Assembly: GCF_002846555.1 (NCBI RefSeq)
Contig: NZ_PJMS01000001.1
Span: 1,798,001 to 1,862,000, forward strand
DNA length: 64,000 bases
Direction: 5' to 3'
DNA from: Aquimarina sp. MAR_2010_214
GTDB lineage: Bacteria; Bacteroidota; Bacteroidia; Flavobacteriales; Flavobacteriaceae
Each line of letters starts with the position of its first letter. The stretch's first letter is position 1. A program made the position numbers and the translations under genes. Shown here in pieces: positions 36,515-46,239 of the stretch. Under the pieces are notes generated by a model, which was not told the DNA's origin, made no database searches, and saw only the letters and a program-made list of their open reading frames with translations.

Positions 36515-36952
36515 TTAGTCGTAGTTATTTAGTTTTTTTGAAAAATAAATTCGTTTATGTCCTTTTGGGAAATCAATAATTTCACCAGTTACAGTATATC
36601 CATTCTTTATATAAAATTCTTCAGCCTGAAAATCAAATGTATCCAACATCGCTATTGTAGCTCCTTTTTCTTTGGCTATTTTTTCAACATACTTTAAAAG
36701 TGATGTCCCTATTCTCTTGTTTCTGTAACCTTGTTTTACCCATAATATTTTAATCTCTAAACCATTCCAATACCCAATTCCTGCCAACACTCCACCAATT
36801 TCTTCATTGTCTTGATTTTTAATTACATATTCTAGTGGAGTCCAAACATCAGATAGAGCAGGAACTTTACTTAAATTGTATTCATTTATCCCAGCTACAA
36901 TTTTTTGGATATTATCTTTATTGCATGATTCAATGGTAAATGTATCTGTCAT
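36515..36952 (-). CDS. GNAT family N-acetyltransferase
   Basis: 145 residues with the GNAT core: a beta-bulge strand LEIKILWVKQGYR, the acetyl-CoA loop RNKRIGTSLLKYVEKIAKEKG, and FYIKNGYTVTGEI near the end. It should transfer acetyl from acetyl-CoA to an amine; the substrate cannot be predicted. It is followed downstream by the App1-domain gene and preceded by a small membrane-protein gene, all on the minus strand. Confidence 0.85.
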   Translation of the reverse strand: MTDTFTIESCNKDNIQKIVAGINEYNLSKVPALSDVWTPLEYVIKNQDNEEIGGVLAGIGYWNGLEIKILWVKQGYRNKRIGTSLLKYVEKIAKEKGATIAMLDTFDFQAEEFYIKNGYTVTGEIIDFPKGHKRIYFSKKLNNYD

Positions 36953-36988
36953 GTTATTTTTACTGTTAGTTAGGATACTGTGTTGTGG

Positions 36989-37321
36989 TTAGTTTTTATA
37001 TTCTGTAATATTCATGGGATATTTTGACTTAATCCGATTTATTATTTCCATCCGATTTTGAGCCCATTTAGGGTATTCAGACCATTCTTTTTCGGTTTTG
37101 AAATAAATAACCTGATTTACTTTTTTAGTTAGTATTTCTCTGTCAATTTCAATGTATTCCCATTTTTTATCAATTTTTTGGGTATAGGTAATTCCATCTC
37201 TTCCATTTCCATAGGCATTCCAACCTAACCTTTCTTGCCATAATTTGTTAATCAATCCAATTAATAGAAAAATGGTAATTAACCCAGTAATAGCTATTAC
37301 TCCTGTAAGTAAGAAATTCAT
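36989..37321 (-). CDS. Small protein with N-terminal membrane helix, unknown function
   Basis: 110 residues. One strong hydrophobic helix at residues 4-26 (LLTGVIAITGLITIFLLIGL) is followed by a soluble, Trp/Tyr/Lys-rich part (GNGRDGITYTQKIDKKWEYI). No family is recognised. It lies 37 bases upstream of the GNAT gene on the same strand and may share its transcript. Confidence 0.6.
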   Translation of the reverse strand: MNFLLTGVIAITGLITIFLLIGLINKLWQERLGWNAYGNGRDGITYTQKIDKKWEYIEIDREILTKKVNQVIYFKTEKEWSEYPKWAQNRMEIINRIKSKYPMNITEYKN

Positions 37322-37366
37322 TTATTTAACTTCTTGTTTTTTATATTAACCACAATATAAAAATAA

Positions 37367-37393
37367 ACAACCTCGCCCAAAGAGCGAGGTTGT
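37367..37393 (-). terminator. Terminator of the pyrophosphatase gene
   Basis: ACAACCTCGC (37367-37376) and GCGAGGTTGT (37384-37393) are perfectly complementary with a 7-base loop. On the minus strand the stem is followed by a T-rich run, 24 bases past the hppA stop. Confidence 0.85.
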
Positions 37394-37416
37394 CTTATAC
37401 ATTAATTTTAGGATTC

Positions 37417-39816
37417 TTATTTTATAGAAGCTTTAATTGCTTCAATTTCTGCTTTTACTTCGGCTTCTGATCCTTTCAATTCTTTTACATCACGTTTAAT
37501 GTTTCCTTCTTCAGAAGTTTCTACGGTAACAGTAGCGATTGCTAGCTCACCTTCCATTTTCATACGAACTTCGATTTTCTTTTCTGAAGCATTATTTTCT
37601 GATTGTGTTACTTCTATAGTGTTAGTTGCAACAGCAGTTTCAGAAGTGTGTCCACCTAAAATAGGAGCAATTACAAGTCCTATAAGGCATGTTAATTTAA
37701 TTAAAATGTTCATTGATGGACCAGAAGTATCTTTAAATGGATCTCCAACAGTATCACCTGTTACTGCAGCTTTATGAGCATCAGAACCTTTATAGGTCAT
37801 TTCTCCATTAATTTCTACACCTGCTTCAAATGATTTTTTCGCATTATCCCAGGCACCACCTGCATTGTTTTGGAAAATTGCCCATAACACACCACTTACG
37901 GTAACTCCTGCCATATATCCACCTAGCATTTCTGCAATGGCTTTAGTGTCCATTCCAAAAATCATTGGAATAAAAGCTATTACTAGTGGAAATCCAATAG
38001 TCAATAAACCGGGTAACATCATTTCTCTTAAAGATGCTTTAGTAGAAATAGCTACACATTTATCGTATTCTGGTTTTCCTGTTCCTTCCATAATCCCTGC
38101 AATGTCTTTAAACTGGCGACGTACTTCTTGTACCATTTCCATAGCAGCTTTTCCTACAGCATTCATTGCTAAAGCAGAGAATACTACTGGCACCATGCCT
38201 CCAACAAATAACATGGCTAAGACAGGTGCTTTAAAAATATTAATTCCGTCAATTCCTGTGAAGGTAACATAAGCGGCAAATAAAGCTAAAGATGTTAGGG
38301 CAGCAGAAGCAATAGCAAATCCTTTTCCTGTTGCTGCGGTTGTGTTCCCTACAGAATCTAGTATATCTGTTCGTTCTCTTACTATCGGTTCCTGTTCACT
38401 CATTTCTGCGATCCCACCAGCATTATCGGATATTGGTCCAAAAGCATCAATAGCTAATTGCATAGCTGTGGTAGCCATCATTGCAGAGGCTGCCAGTGCA
38501 ACTCCATAAAACCCTGCAAAAGCATAAGATGCCCAAATAGCTCCTGCAAATAATAATACAGAAGGGAATGTAGAAATCATCCCTGTTGCCAAACCAGCAA
38601 TAATATTTGTTCCTGCACCTGTACTTGATTGTTGTACGATTTTAAGGATAGGTGATTTGCCTAGTCCAGTATAATATTCAGTTACAGAGGAGATTACTGC
38701 TCCTACTAATAAACCTACTAAAGTTGCATAAAAAACTCTCATTGAAGAAATCTGTACAGAGCCTTCTCCAAAAAATTCCATAGTCATAGTCTCAGGAAGC
38801 ATCCACTTGCATAATGCAAAACAGGCTACTGCTACTAAAATAATAGATGTCCAGTTACCAATATTAAGTGCTCCCATTACTTGAGCTTCTTTCGCATCAT
38901 TACTTTTGATTTTGACAAGTATTGTACCTATTACAGAGATGATAATTCCAACACCTGCGATTGCCATTGGCAATAAGATTGGTCCAATACCTCCAAAAAC
39001 ATCTGTAATAGAACCTCCCATATCTTTGATCACATAGTTACCTAATACCATAGCTGCAAGGACAGTTGCCACATAAGATCCAAATAAATCTGCACCCATA
39101 CCAGCAACATCACCTACATTATCCCCCACATTATCTGCAATGGTAGCAGGGTTACGTGGATCGTCTTCTGGAATACCGGCTTCTACTTTACCAACCAAAT
39201 CTGCTCCTACATCTGCTGCTTTGGTATAAATACCTCCACCAACACGAGCAAATAGTGCAATAGATTCTGCTCCTAAAGAAAATCCGGCTAAGGTTTCTAA
39301 AACGACAGTCATTTTGTCGGCAGAAGTCCATTCACCTCCCATAAAGACATTATAAAATATAATAAAGAAAGTTGTTAATCCTAATACGGCTAACCCTGCA
39401 ACGCCAAGTCCCATTACTGTACCACCGCCAAAAGAAATTTTAAGTGCATTTGGCAAACTAGTACGAGCTGCTTGAGTGGTTCTAACATTTGTTTTGGTAG
39501 CAATTTTCATCCCTATGTTTCCAGCAAAGGCAGAGAATACTGCTCCAAAAATAAAAGCGATCACAATCAGCCAGTGTGTTGTGTCAACTACTATAGAAAC
39601 TATAAATAATAAAACACTTACTATTACCACGAATATTGCAAGTAATTTGTATTCTGCATTTAAGAAAGCTAAAGCACCTTCATAAATATGATCCGAAATT
39701 TCTTTCATTTTACCATCACCTGCATCTTGTTTCATCACCCAAGATTTTTTAATAAGCATATAAACTAGCCCTAGTAATGCCAAAACAATGGGCATATAAA
39801 TCATATTCGATTCCAT
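37417..39816 (-). CDS. hppA: Membrane-bound ion-translocating pyrophosphatase
   Basis: 799 residues with some 16 membrane helices. The pyrophosphate site is clear: GGGIYTKAADVGADLVGKVE, EDDPRNPATIADNVGDNVGD, and TGDTVGDPFKDTSGPS near the end. It hydrolyses pyrophosphate in the cytoplasm and pumps H+ or Na+ outwards. The GNTTAATGKG segment has Ala where the K+-independent class has Lys, which points to the K+-dependent class. Unusually, after the last core helices (about residue 725) comes a ~70-residue charged tail (SEKKIEVRMKMEGELAIATV and an acidic KELKGSEAEVKAEIEA end) that the family normally lacks. The soluble pyrophosphatase gene lies about 1 kb away, separated by one unrelated gene. 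Confidence 0.95.
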   Translation of the reverse strand: MESNMIYMPIVLALLGLVYMLIKKSWVMKQDAGDGKMKEISDHIYEGALAFLNAEYKLLAIFVVIVSVLLFIVSIVVDTTHWLIVIAFIFGAVFSAFAGNIGMKIATKTNVRTTQAARTSLPNALKISFGGGTVMGLGVAGLAVLGLTTFFIIFYNVFMGGEWTSADKMTVVLETLAGFSLGAESIALFARVGGGIYTKAADVGADLVGKVEAGIPEDDPRNPATIADNVGDNVGDVAGMGADLFGSYVATVLAAMVLGNYVIKDMGGSITDVFGGIGPILLPMAIAGVGIIISVIGTILVKIKSNDAKEAQVMGALNIGNWTSIILVAVACFALCKWMLPETMTMEFFGEGSVQISSMRVFYATLVGLLVGAVISSVTEYYTGLGKSPILKIVQQSSTGAGTNIIAGLATGMISTFPSVLLFAGAIWASYAFAGFYGVALAASAMMATTAMQLAIDAFGPISDNAGGIAEMSEQEPIVRERTDILDSVGNTTAATGKGFAIASAALTSLALFAAYVTFTGIDGINIFKAPVLAMLFVGGMVPVVFSALAMNAVGKAAMEMVQEVRRQFKDIAGIMEGTGKPEYDKCVAISTKASLREMMLPGLLTIGFPLVIAFIPMIFGMDTKAIAEMLGGYMAGVTVSGVLWAIFQNNAGGAWDNAKKSFEAGVEINGEMTYKGSDAHKAAVTGDTVGDPFKDTSGPSMNILIKLTCLIGLVIAPILGGHTSETAVATNTIEVTQSENNASEKKIEVRMKMEGELAIATVTVETSEEGNIKRDVKELKGSEAEVKAEIEAIKASIK

Positions 39817-40003
39817 TAAATATATATTAAGTTAATTAGTCGCTAAAAGTAGTAAAAATACCCTAAATACAAAAAGATAGTTAGGCAGCAATAATTTTAA
39901 ATAATTAATTGTGAAAAAAATGAAAAAAGCTACTGTTTTCAGTGAATATATTATAATAATACCGCTCTATTTTTGTGTAAGTTTAAAAAAAGTAAATAGA
40001 TAT

Positions 40004-40774
40004 ATGTTTTTATATTTTTATAGAACTGCGTTTCTGATAATATTTCATAGTATTTTTTTTACAAATTATGTAAATGCTCAGTATGCATTCGAAAAATATT
40101 CTGCTCCATCCTACAAAACATTTAATGTGTGGAAGGAATATGATAAAATAGCTACTAAGGGAACCTATGATTGTACTTTATCGATAGATCAATTTTTTGA
40201 TAATAAGGATAGTTTAACTATTCAATTAACTTGGTTCGCTGCCCAAATCGATTTTGGGATGATTCGTATTTTTCGCAATAAAAGGCAAATTCAAAAAATG
40301 AAACAACCAGGTTCATTTTCTCCTATAACTATGAAAGGAGGACTTGTTTTGGTGTCGGATATTAACGGTGATGGGTATAAAGATGTAAAGTTGATACAAC
40401 AAGGTACAGGAAATGGAGTGATGAGTATGCTTGTTAAGGTCTTGTATTTATTTCAAAAAAATGATGCATTATTTCAAAAAGTATCTTTTGATGATATGGT
40501 GTTTGAAGAGCATCGAGCAGAAAGAGATGTTGATGATGATGGTAATCATGAAATCATAACAATGAATCTGGAACATGCTAATGGACACAGTTATTGGGCT
40601 TATAATGTTTTTGAGTATAGTGATGAGAGTTTAAGAAATGTAAATTTTAAAGTAGATTATCCAATTCTTATTCAGTATACATATAAAAGGAATTATGAAA
40701 TTACTCAGCATATGAGTAAGCTTCAAATGAAGAAGTATGAAAGAGAATTACCTTCTGGGTATGATGTAAAATAA
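40004..40774 (+). CDS. Secreted protein with two FG-GAP/calcium-loop-like segments, unknown function
   Basis: 256 residues from the ATG at 40004, chosen because it gives an ordinary 25-residue signal peptide (FLIIFHSIFFTNYVNA, then QYAF); a GTG frame start at 39911 would add 31 residues. The mature part has two acidic loops, VSDINGDGYKDVKLI and RDVDDDGNHEIITMN, like the Asp-rich calcium-binding loops of FG-GAP/VCBS repeats. I recognise no larger family. A very strong terminator begins at its stop codon. Surface or periplasmic location is likely. Confidence 0.7.
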   Translation: MFLYFYRTAFLIIFHSIFFTNYVNAQYAFEKYSAPSYKTFNVWKEYDKIATKGTYDCTLSIDQFFDNKDSLTIQLTWFAAQIDFGMIRIFRNKRQIQKMKQPGSFSPITMKGGLVLVSDINGDGYKDVKLIQQGTGNGVMSMLVKVLYLFQKNDALFQKVSFDDMVFEEHRAERDVDDDGNHEIITMNLEHANGHSYWAYNVFEYSDESLRNVNFKVDYPILIQYTYKRNYEITQHMSKLQMKKYERELPSGYDVK

Positions 40775-40815
40775 AAAGCATGGTGTTTTCTTTTAAAGAA
40801 AACACCATGCTTTTT
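40773..40815. terminator. Strong bidirectional terminator
   Basis: 20-base perfectly complementary arms (40773-40792 and 40796-40815) with a 3-base loop. A-rich and T-rich ends allow termination on both strands between the convergent secreted-protein gene and ppa. Confidence 0.92.
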
Positions 40816-40835
40816 AAAGTTTTTAGAATTGATAT

Positions 40836-41366
40836 TTAGTAAATACTAAATAGTCCTTTTGGTTTATTTTCTAGTTCATCAAAACGTTTAACACAGGCCT
40901 TGATAATATCTTTAGCTTCATCGATATTACCCCATCCACCTACATCAACTTTTTTTCTCTCTAAATCTTTATATACCTGAAAAAAGTGTTCTATTTCTTT
41001 TATTAGATGAGGATTCATTTCTTTTAGATCGGCAAGTCGGCTTGCAATAGGGTCAGAAATAGGGACACATATGATTTTTTCGTCGGGTCCTTTTTCATCT
41101 GCCATATGAAAAACACCAATAGGTTTTACTTCCATTACACAACCAGGAAATGTTGGTTCTGTAACTAATACTAAAACATCCAAAGGGTCTCCGTCTAAAG
41201 CCAGAGTTTCAGGAATAAATCCATAATCAGCGGGATACATCATGGAAGAAAAGATCATACGATCGTATCTGATTTTTTTTATATCAAAATCATACTCGTA
41301 TTTATTTCTACTTCCTTTTGGTATTTCAATTAGTACGTCAAAGCTTTCTTTAGTAGCTGCGCTCAT
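40836..41366 (-). CDS. ppa: Inorganic pyrophosphatase, soluble family I
   Basis: 176 residues, the usual size. The family I signature is intact: DYGFIPETLALDGDPLDVLV supplies the metal-binding Asp residues, with DEKIICVPISDP and EIEHFFQVYKDLE after it. It hydrolyses pyrophosphate to phosphate in the cytoplasm, pulling biosynthetic reactions forward. With the nearby membrane pyrophosphatase the cell has both an energy-conserving and a soluble enzyme. A TAnnTTTG element lies 27 bases upstream of the start. Confidence 0.96.
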   Translation of the reverse strand: MSAATKESFDVLIEIPKGSRNKYEYDFDIKKIRYDRMIFSSMMYPADYGFIPETLALDGDPLDVLVLVTEPTFPGCVMEVKPIGVFHMADEKGPDEKIICVPISDPIASRLADLKEMNPHLIKEIEHFFQVYKDLERKKVDVGGWGNIDEAKDIIKACVKRFDELENKPKGLFSIY

Positions 41367-41392
41367 AATTATATTCTCTTTTTAATGGGCGG

Positions 41393-41400
41393 CAAATATA
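41393..41400 (-). promoter_or_regulatory. TAnnTTTG promoter element for ppa
   Basis: The minus strand reads TATATTTG, an exact match to TAnnTTTG, 27 bases before the ppa ATG. No exact -33 TTG is seen at the preferred spacing. Confidence 0.5.
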
Positions 41401-41573
41401 GGTATTACAAGGGGTTAGTTAAAATTTATATAGAAAAAATATTACTTTTTTAGTTAAATCTTAATATTGTAATAATCTAAAAGGTTTTTAAGCAAAAATA
41501 CACGGTGACAATACAGAAAAGTATAATGACTGCATAGTGTTGTTTATCTTTAAAAAGTCATAATAAAGCGATT

Positions 41574-44072
41574 TTAGAAATAAAACCCAAAAGATCCGGT
41601 AACTCCAAAATTACGGGCATCAGGATTATCAAAATAGTTTCCTCTAAAATGAAAATCTATTCTGAATATCTTGAAAATATTTCCTACACCTAAACTATAT
41701 TCCCAATAAATTTCGTCATTAGGAGCTCCTACACTTTGTAAAAATCCTGAAGCATCGAGCGCGATATTTTCATTAGACAATTCTCCCCAAACACCTCTTA
41801 TACCAACTAATTCTCTTAGGTTGAGCTTTCTTAGTAGCGGGATTCTAGAAAATATTCTACCGTTAAAATTATGTTCTAAGTGAAGAGAGGTATAAGTATC
41901 TGTAACAAATTCATAATAGTTTAATAGCGGAAAAGTATTATATATAGAGAGATAGGTTTGATTTCCTGGGATAACACTTAACAAGCCTAATGGGACTTCG
42001 CCAAATGTTTTTCCAACTTCTAGCGAGCTGTTTAATACACCAAAACCTCCAATGTTCCATGGTTGTCTATAGAAAAACTGTAGTTTTTGATATTCAAAAT
42101 CACTTTCTATCAATCCTTTTACACCAACACTATAATTTAGGAATAAAGTTGAGAAATCTCCATCATTCACAACAATTCTATCCACACCATACCCTGTTGT
42201 TTTTCTACCTGGTGTATATGTAATTTGCGTGGCTATTTCCGTTTGTTTGATTTGAGTTCGTAATTCGTTGGTTTCGGGATCAAGAAAATCTAAGCTGAAT
42301 AATGAGCGATCTGCGGGCTTCAAAGTTCTGTAAGATCCTGTTACTCCAACTGTAAGATTCTTTTTTGGCTCTATTTGCATAGAAAACGCAGATAGATTGA
42401 TAGATGTAAGTCTATCATTGTCTCCTGTAGCAATGACAGAAGAGGAAGCCAGGCTTCTCCCTTCAACATTATTAGTATTGGTTAGACTGGCACCAAGTTG
42501 CTCTACATCTCGTCGGTTTCCGGCAGCTACGATAAGTCTTGATTTTCGGTCGACAAGATATTTTCCTGAAATCCCATATTTAAACTTATTGTCTTTAAAG
42601 CCATAAGCACCATATCCTTCGATACGCCATCTATCATTAGAAGTGAAATAGGTTCTACCACCTGCTCTAAGTCTAAACCCTTCAATATCATTAAATCCAA
42701 TAGTATTGAAAAGTGGTCCAAAATCAAAACCATTAAACTCTACATACCCTGAAGCTAATATGGTTCCAATGTTATAAAGGCGTTTAAAAGCTTTTACCGT
42801 TTTAAGGGTGTCAAGCAGTTTGTAAACTTTTTCTTCATCCTTATTAAGTTTTTCCATTCTGGCATTAGCCCAGAAAGAATCCTCCCTATTATAAATGTCT
42901 TGATTATATGGATCTACTTGGCTTTGATAGAATTTTTTGTCTTTTTTTATGTCAAATTTATAATTGTCATATAAAGTTGTTCTTTTGCCATATACTCCCC
43001 GTGATTTTTCTTTTTTACTAAAAGCGAAGTCGGACTGAAAATAATCTTTGGTAATTAGAAAAATAGAATCATTTAACACATCAAACTCTTGTTCGATATA
43101 TAAATCTTTCACCCAATTAATATTGGCACTCTTTGTAACTTCTAAGTTTATTTCTTTAATGGCCCAAGTGGTGTCATTTACCCAAAAGTCTCCTTTGAAA
43201 GTCAATTCATTTTTTCTTCTGGGGTAATATATGATGTTATAACACCATTTGTTGCCTATATAGGCACTATCTGTTAAGACGTAATTATATACGCTAATCC
43301 CGGTCCGAGATAGTGGACTGGTAAAGCTTTTATCAAAGAATTTTAAGTAATTTTCATATACATCATAATCAGAGTACAGATCTTTAACAAATGCAATTAA
43401 AGTTTGATTATCACTAAATCCGGCATTTTTGTTTCCTGCCAGTACTTCTTTCTCTTCATTAATGATATTATCACCATATACTTTAGAAAGCGCTTCATTA
43501 AGAAAAATAGGTAAATAGGTTTTTCCGGTAATCCTTGATGTATCCACATCATCAAAAATAAATTCCATACCATTAAAAATTCTACTGTTAACCAAAGCAC
43601 TATCAATGGTGTTGAGATCGAATTCTAATTTCTCATATTTGTCATAGGTGTATTGTTTAAATTTCTTAACACCGTTTTCTCGTCGATTTTTCCATATTTT
43701 CCTTAGAATATCAATAGCTGGATTATTTTTTTTGGAAGTTTTTCCTTTATAAATAACAACTTCATCCAATGCGGCAGCTTCCTCTTCGAGGCTGATTTCC
43801 ATTTTGTAGGTAACCCGTTTAGCTAGTTTTATGGTCTTAGTCTTAAAACCAATAAATGAAACTTTGACATTAGAATAATTATTATCAGACTCCAGATAGA
43901 ACCTGCCATTTTCATCGGTTATGGTCCCTATTGTAGAATTTGCAAATACAATGTTAGCAAAAGGGACAGGTTGCTTATTACTATCATAAACCTGGCCACC
44001 AATTTTAGTTTGTGAATGAAGAAACGTACAGCAGGATAAAGTAAAAAGTATTCCTAAAATCAAATGTCTCAT
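41574..44072 (-). CDS. DUF5686 outer-membrane protein with CarboxypepD_reg-like N-terminus
   Basis: 832 residues. A signal peptide (LILGILFTLSCCTFLHS) is followed by a carboxypeptidase-regulatory-like beta-sandwich (GGQVYDSNKQPVPFANIVF, TDENGRFYLES), as found at the start of TonB-dependent receptors. The main part matches the DUF5686 family of Bacteroidota (IDILRKIWKNRRENG, LTFKGDFWVNDTTWAIKEI). The last ~350 residues alternate polar and aromatic residues and end in Phe-Gly-Phe-Tyr-Phe, as expected for an outer-membrane beta-barrel. There is no TonB box or plug domain, so it is not a standard SusC/TonB receptor. Its role is unknown. Confidence 0.88.
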   Translation of the reverse strand: MRHLILGILFTLSCCTFLHSQTKIGGQVYDSNKQPVPFANIVFANSTIGTITDENGRFYLESDNNYSNVKVSFIGFKTKTIKLAKRVTYKMEISLEEEAAALDEVVIYKGKTSKKNNPAIDILRKIWKNRRENGVKKFKQYTYDKYEKLEFDLNTIDSALVNSRIFNGMEFIFDDVDTSRITGKTYLPIFLNEALSKVYGDNIINEEKEVLAGNKNAGFSDNQTLIAFVKDLYSDYDVYENYLKFFDKSFTSPLSRTGISVYNYVLTDSAYIGNKWCYNIIYYPRRKNELTFKGDFWVNDTTWAIKEINLEVTKSANINWVKDLYIEQEFDVLNDSIFLITKDYFQSDFAFSKKEKSRGVYGKRTTLYDNYKFDIKKDKKFYQSQVDPYNQDIYNREDSFWANARMEKLNKDEEKVYKLLDTLKTVKAFKRLYNIGTILASGYVEFNGFDFGPLFNTIGFNDIEGFRLRAGGRTYFTSNDRWRIEGYGAYGFKDNKFKYGISGKYLVDRKSRLIVAAGNRRDVEQLGASLTNTNNVEGRSLASSSVIATGDNDRLTSINLSAFSMQIEPKKNLTVGVTGSYRTLKPADRSLFSLDFLDPETNELRTQIKQTEIATQITYTPGRKTTGYGVDRIVVNDGDFSTLFLNYSVGVKGLIESDFEYQKLQFFYRQPWNIGGFGVLNSSLEVGKTFGEVPLGLLSVIPGNQTYLSIYNTFPLLNYYEFVTDTYTSLHLEHNFNGRIFSRIPLLRKLNLRELVGIRGVWGELSNENIALDASGFLQSVGAPNDEIYWEYSLGVGNIFKIFRIDFHFRGNYFDNPDARNFGVTGSFGFYF

Positions 44073-44188
44073 CTAAAATTATTAAGATTATTACTTGTGA
44101 TAATTAGTGGATCACCTCAATTTTTGGGCCACTTTTATATTCTATGGTGTTCCGAAAACAGATGAAACGCAAAATAAAGGAGTTCATT

Positions 44189-45166
44189 TTATTTATACAT
44201 TACTTTTTTAACAGCTTTAACAACATCTTTACTATTTGGTAACCATTCTTCCAATAGTTGCGGAGAATAAGGTGTTGGTGTGTCTGCTGTATTAATTTTT
44301 ATAATAGGGGCATCTAGATAGTCGAAGATATTAGATTGTACCTGATATGTGATTTCTGAAGAAATATTAGCTAAAGGCCAAGCTTCTTCAAGAATAATTA
44401 ATCGATTTGTTTTTTTTACAGAAGTGAATATAGCATCTAGATCTAAAGGGCGAACGGTTCTTAGATCTATGATTTCACAGGAAATATTTTCTTTAGCCAA
44501 TTCATCTGCTGCTTTATAAGCTTCTTTAATAATTTTCCCAAATGAAACGATAGTAACATCGTTGCCTTCTCTTTTTGTTTCTGCTACTCCAAGAGGAATA
44601 GTAAACTCACCTTCTGGCATTTCACCTTTATCACCATACATTTGTTCACTTTCCATGAAGATGACAGGGTCGTTATCTCTAATAGCAGATTTTAATAATC
44701 CTTTGGCGTCTTTTGGGTTTGAAGGAACTACGACCTTTAATCCCGGTGTATTGGCAAACCAATTTTCAAAAGCTTGCGAGTGTGTAGCTCCCAATTGACC
44801 TGCAGAAGCGGTAGGGCCTCTAAAAACAATAGGAATATTAAATTGACCACCACTCATTTGACGCATTTTTGCAGCATTGTTAATGATTTGATCAATTCCT
44901 ACTAATGAGAAATTAAACGTCATGAATTCGATAATAGGTCGATTACCATTCATGGCACTTCCAACACCGATACCTGCAAAACCTAACTCAGAGATAGGAG
45001 TATCAAGAACTCGATCCGGGCCAAACTCGGCTAGCATGCCTTTGCTTGCTTTGTATGCTCCGTTATATTCTGCCACCTCTTCACCCATTAAATATATGGA
45101 TTCATCTCGGCGCATTTCTTCACTCATTGCTTCGCAAATTGCTTCTCTGAATTGTATGGTCTTCAT
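44189..45166 (-). CDS. pdhB: Pyruvate dehydrogenase E1 component, beta subunit
   Basis: 325 residues from the ATG at 45164-45166 (MKTIQFREAICEAMSEEM); a GTG ten codons upstream is less likely. The thiamine-diphosphate transketolase-like region is clear: LMGEEVAEYNGAYKASKG, DTPISELGFAGIGVG, GPTASAGQLGATHSQAFE, and the C-terminal LIILEEAWPLANISSEI. With the alpha subunit (not in the window) it decarboxylates pyruvate and acetylates the lipoyl group of E2. It is a single-gene unit here, divergent from etfBA. Confidence 0.95.
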   Translation of the reverse strand: MKTIQFREAICEAMSEEMRRDESIYLMGEEVAEYNGAYKASKGMLAEFGPDRVLDTPISELGFAGIGVGSAMNGNRPIIEFMTFNFSLVGIDQIINNAAKMRQMSGGQFNIPIVFRGPTASAGQLGATHSQAFENWFANTPGLKVVVPSNPKDAKGLLKSAIRDNDPVIFMESEQMYGDKGEMPEGEFTIPLGVAETKREGNDVTIVSFGKIIKEAYKAADELAKENISCEIIDLRTVRPLDLDAIFTSVKKTNRLIILEEAWPLANISSEITYQVQSNIFDYLDAPIIKINTADTPTPYSPQLLEEWLPNSKDVVKAVKKVMYK

Positions 45167-45431
45167 GTGTTTCTTTTTATTGTTTTTAGTTGACACAATT
45201 AATTTTTCAAAATGAAAATTATTAATATGAATTAAAATTATTACTGATTTTAATTATTTATATTTTTTCGCAAAAAAAATATTTTGTATCATAACGAAGG
45301 CAAAAGTAGCAATTAAAACCCTTTGATAGGGGTTGAATATTGAAAAAATTTATTATGCACGCATAGTAAATTATACTTTTTATTTGTACCTTCGCTTTTA
45401 TTATTAAATTCTCAAAAAATACATATATAAA

Positions 45432-46178
45432 ATGAAAATATTAGTTTGTATTAGCCATGTGCCAGACACAACTTCCAAAATTAATTTTACGGATGGAGAT
45501 ACTAAGTTTGATACCAATGGAGTGCAGTTTGTAATTAACCCTAATGATGAATTTGGATTAACTCGTGCAATGTGGTTTAAAGAAAAGCAAGGAGCATCTG
45601 TAGATGTTGCAAATGTTGGAGGTCCAGAGACAGAACCTACTTTGCGTAAAGCTTTGGCGATTGGTGCGGATAATGCAATTAGAGTAAATACTGAAGCTAC
45701 CGATGGTTTTTATGTTGCTCGACAATTAGCAAAAGTTATACAGGATGGTGGTTATGATCTGGTTATTGCTGGTAGAGAATCTATTGATTATAATGGTGGT
45801 ATGGTGCCAGGGATGATTTCTGCTCTTACAGGTGCTAATTTTGTAAATACATGCATTGGTTTAGAAGTCGAAGGAGATATGGCAACAGTTACTCGCGAAA
45901 TTGACGGAGGGAAAGAAACTTCTACAGCTAAATTACCTTTAATCGTTGGTGGACAAAAAGGATTAGTAGAAGAAAGTGATTTGCGTATTCCAAATATGAG
46001 AGGAATTATGATGGCTCGTAAAAAACCACTTACGGTAGTAGAGCCAATTGAAGCAAATCAAGAAACAAAAGCTGTTCAGTTTCAAAAACCAACTCCAAAA
46101 GGAGAAGTAACATTAGTAGATCCTGAAAATATAGATCAATTGGTAACATTATTACATAACGAAGCCAAAGTAATTTAA
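45432..46178 (+). CDS. etfB: Electron transfer flavoprotein, beta subunit
   Basis: 248 residues. Recognisable parts are the start MKILVCISHVPDTTSKI, INPNDEFGLTRAMW, the AMP-binding VIAGRESIDYNGGMV, and the signature VGGQKGLVEESDLRIPNMRG. With EtfA it forms the FAD heterodimer that carries electrons from acyl-CoA dehydrogenases to ETF-quinone oxidoreductase. etfA follows 61 bases downstream and the pair ends in a strong terminator. Confidence 0.96.
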   Translation: MKILVCISHVPDTTSKINFTDGDTKFDTNGVQFVINPNDEFGLTRAMWFKEKQGASVDVANVGGPETEPTLRKALAIGADNAIRVNTEATDGFYVARQLAKVIQDGGYDLVIAGRESIDYNGGMVPGMISALTGANFVNTCIGLEVEGDMATVTREIDGGKETSTAKLPLIVGGQKGLVEESDLRIPNMRGIMMARKKPLTVVEPIEANQETKAVQFQKPTPKGEVTLVDPENIDQLVTLLHNEAKVI

Positions 46179-46239
46179 TAAGGTTATAATCAAAATGTAA
46201 ACATTACTGAAGTTAAATCAGTACAAAAAAATATCATAT

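Noticed and set aside
45167..45196. Earlier GTG start for pdhB
   Set aside because: It adds a Lys-rich leader not expected in the family; the ATG at 45166 begins the conserved TIQFREAI segment.
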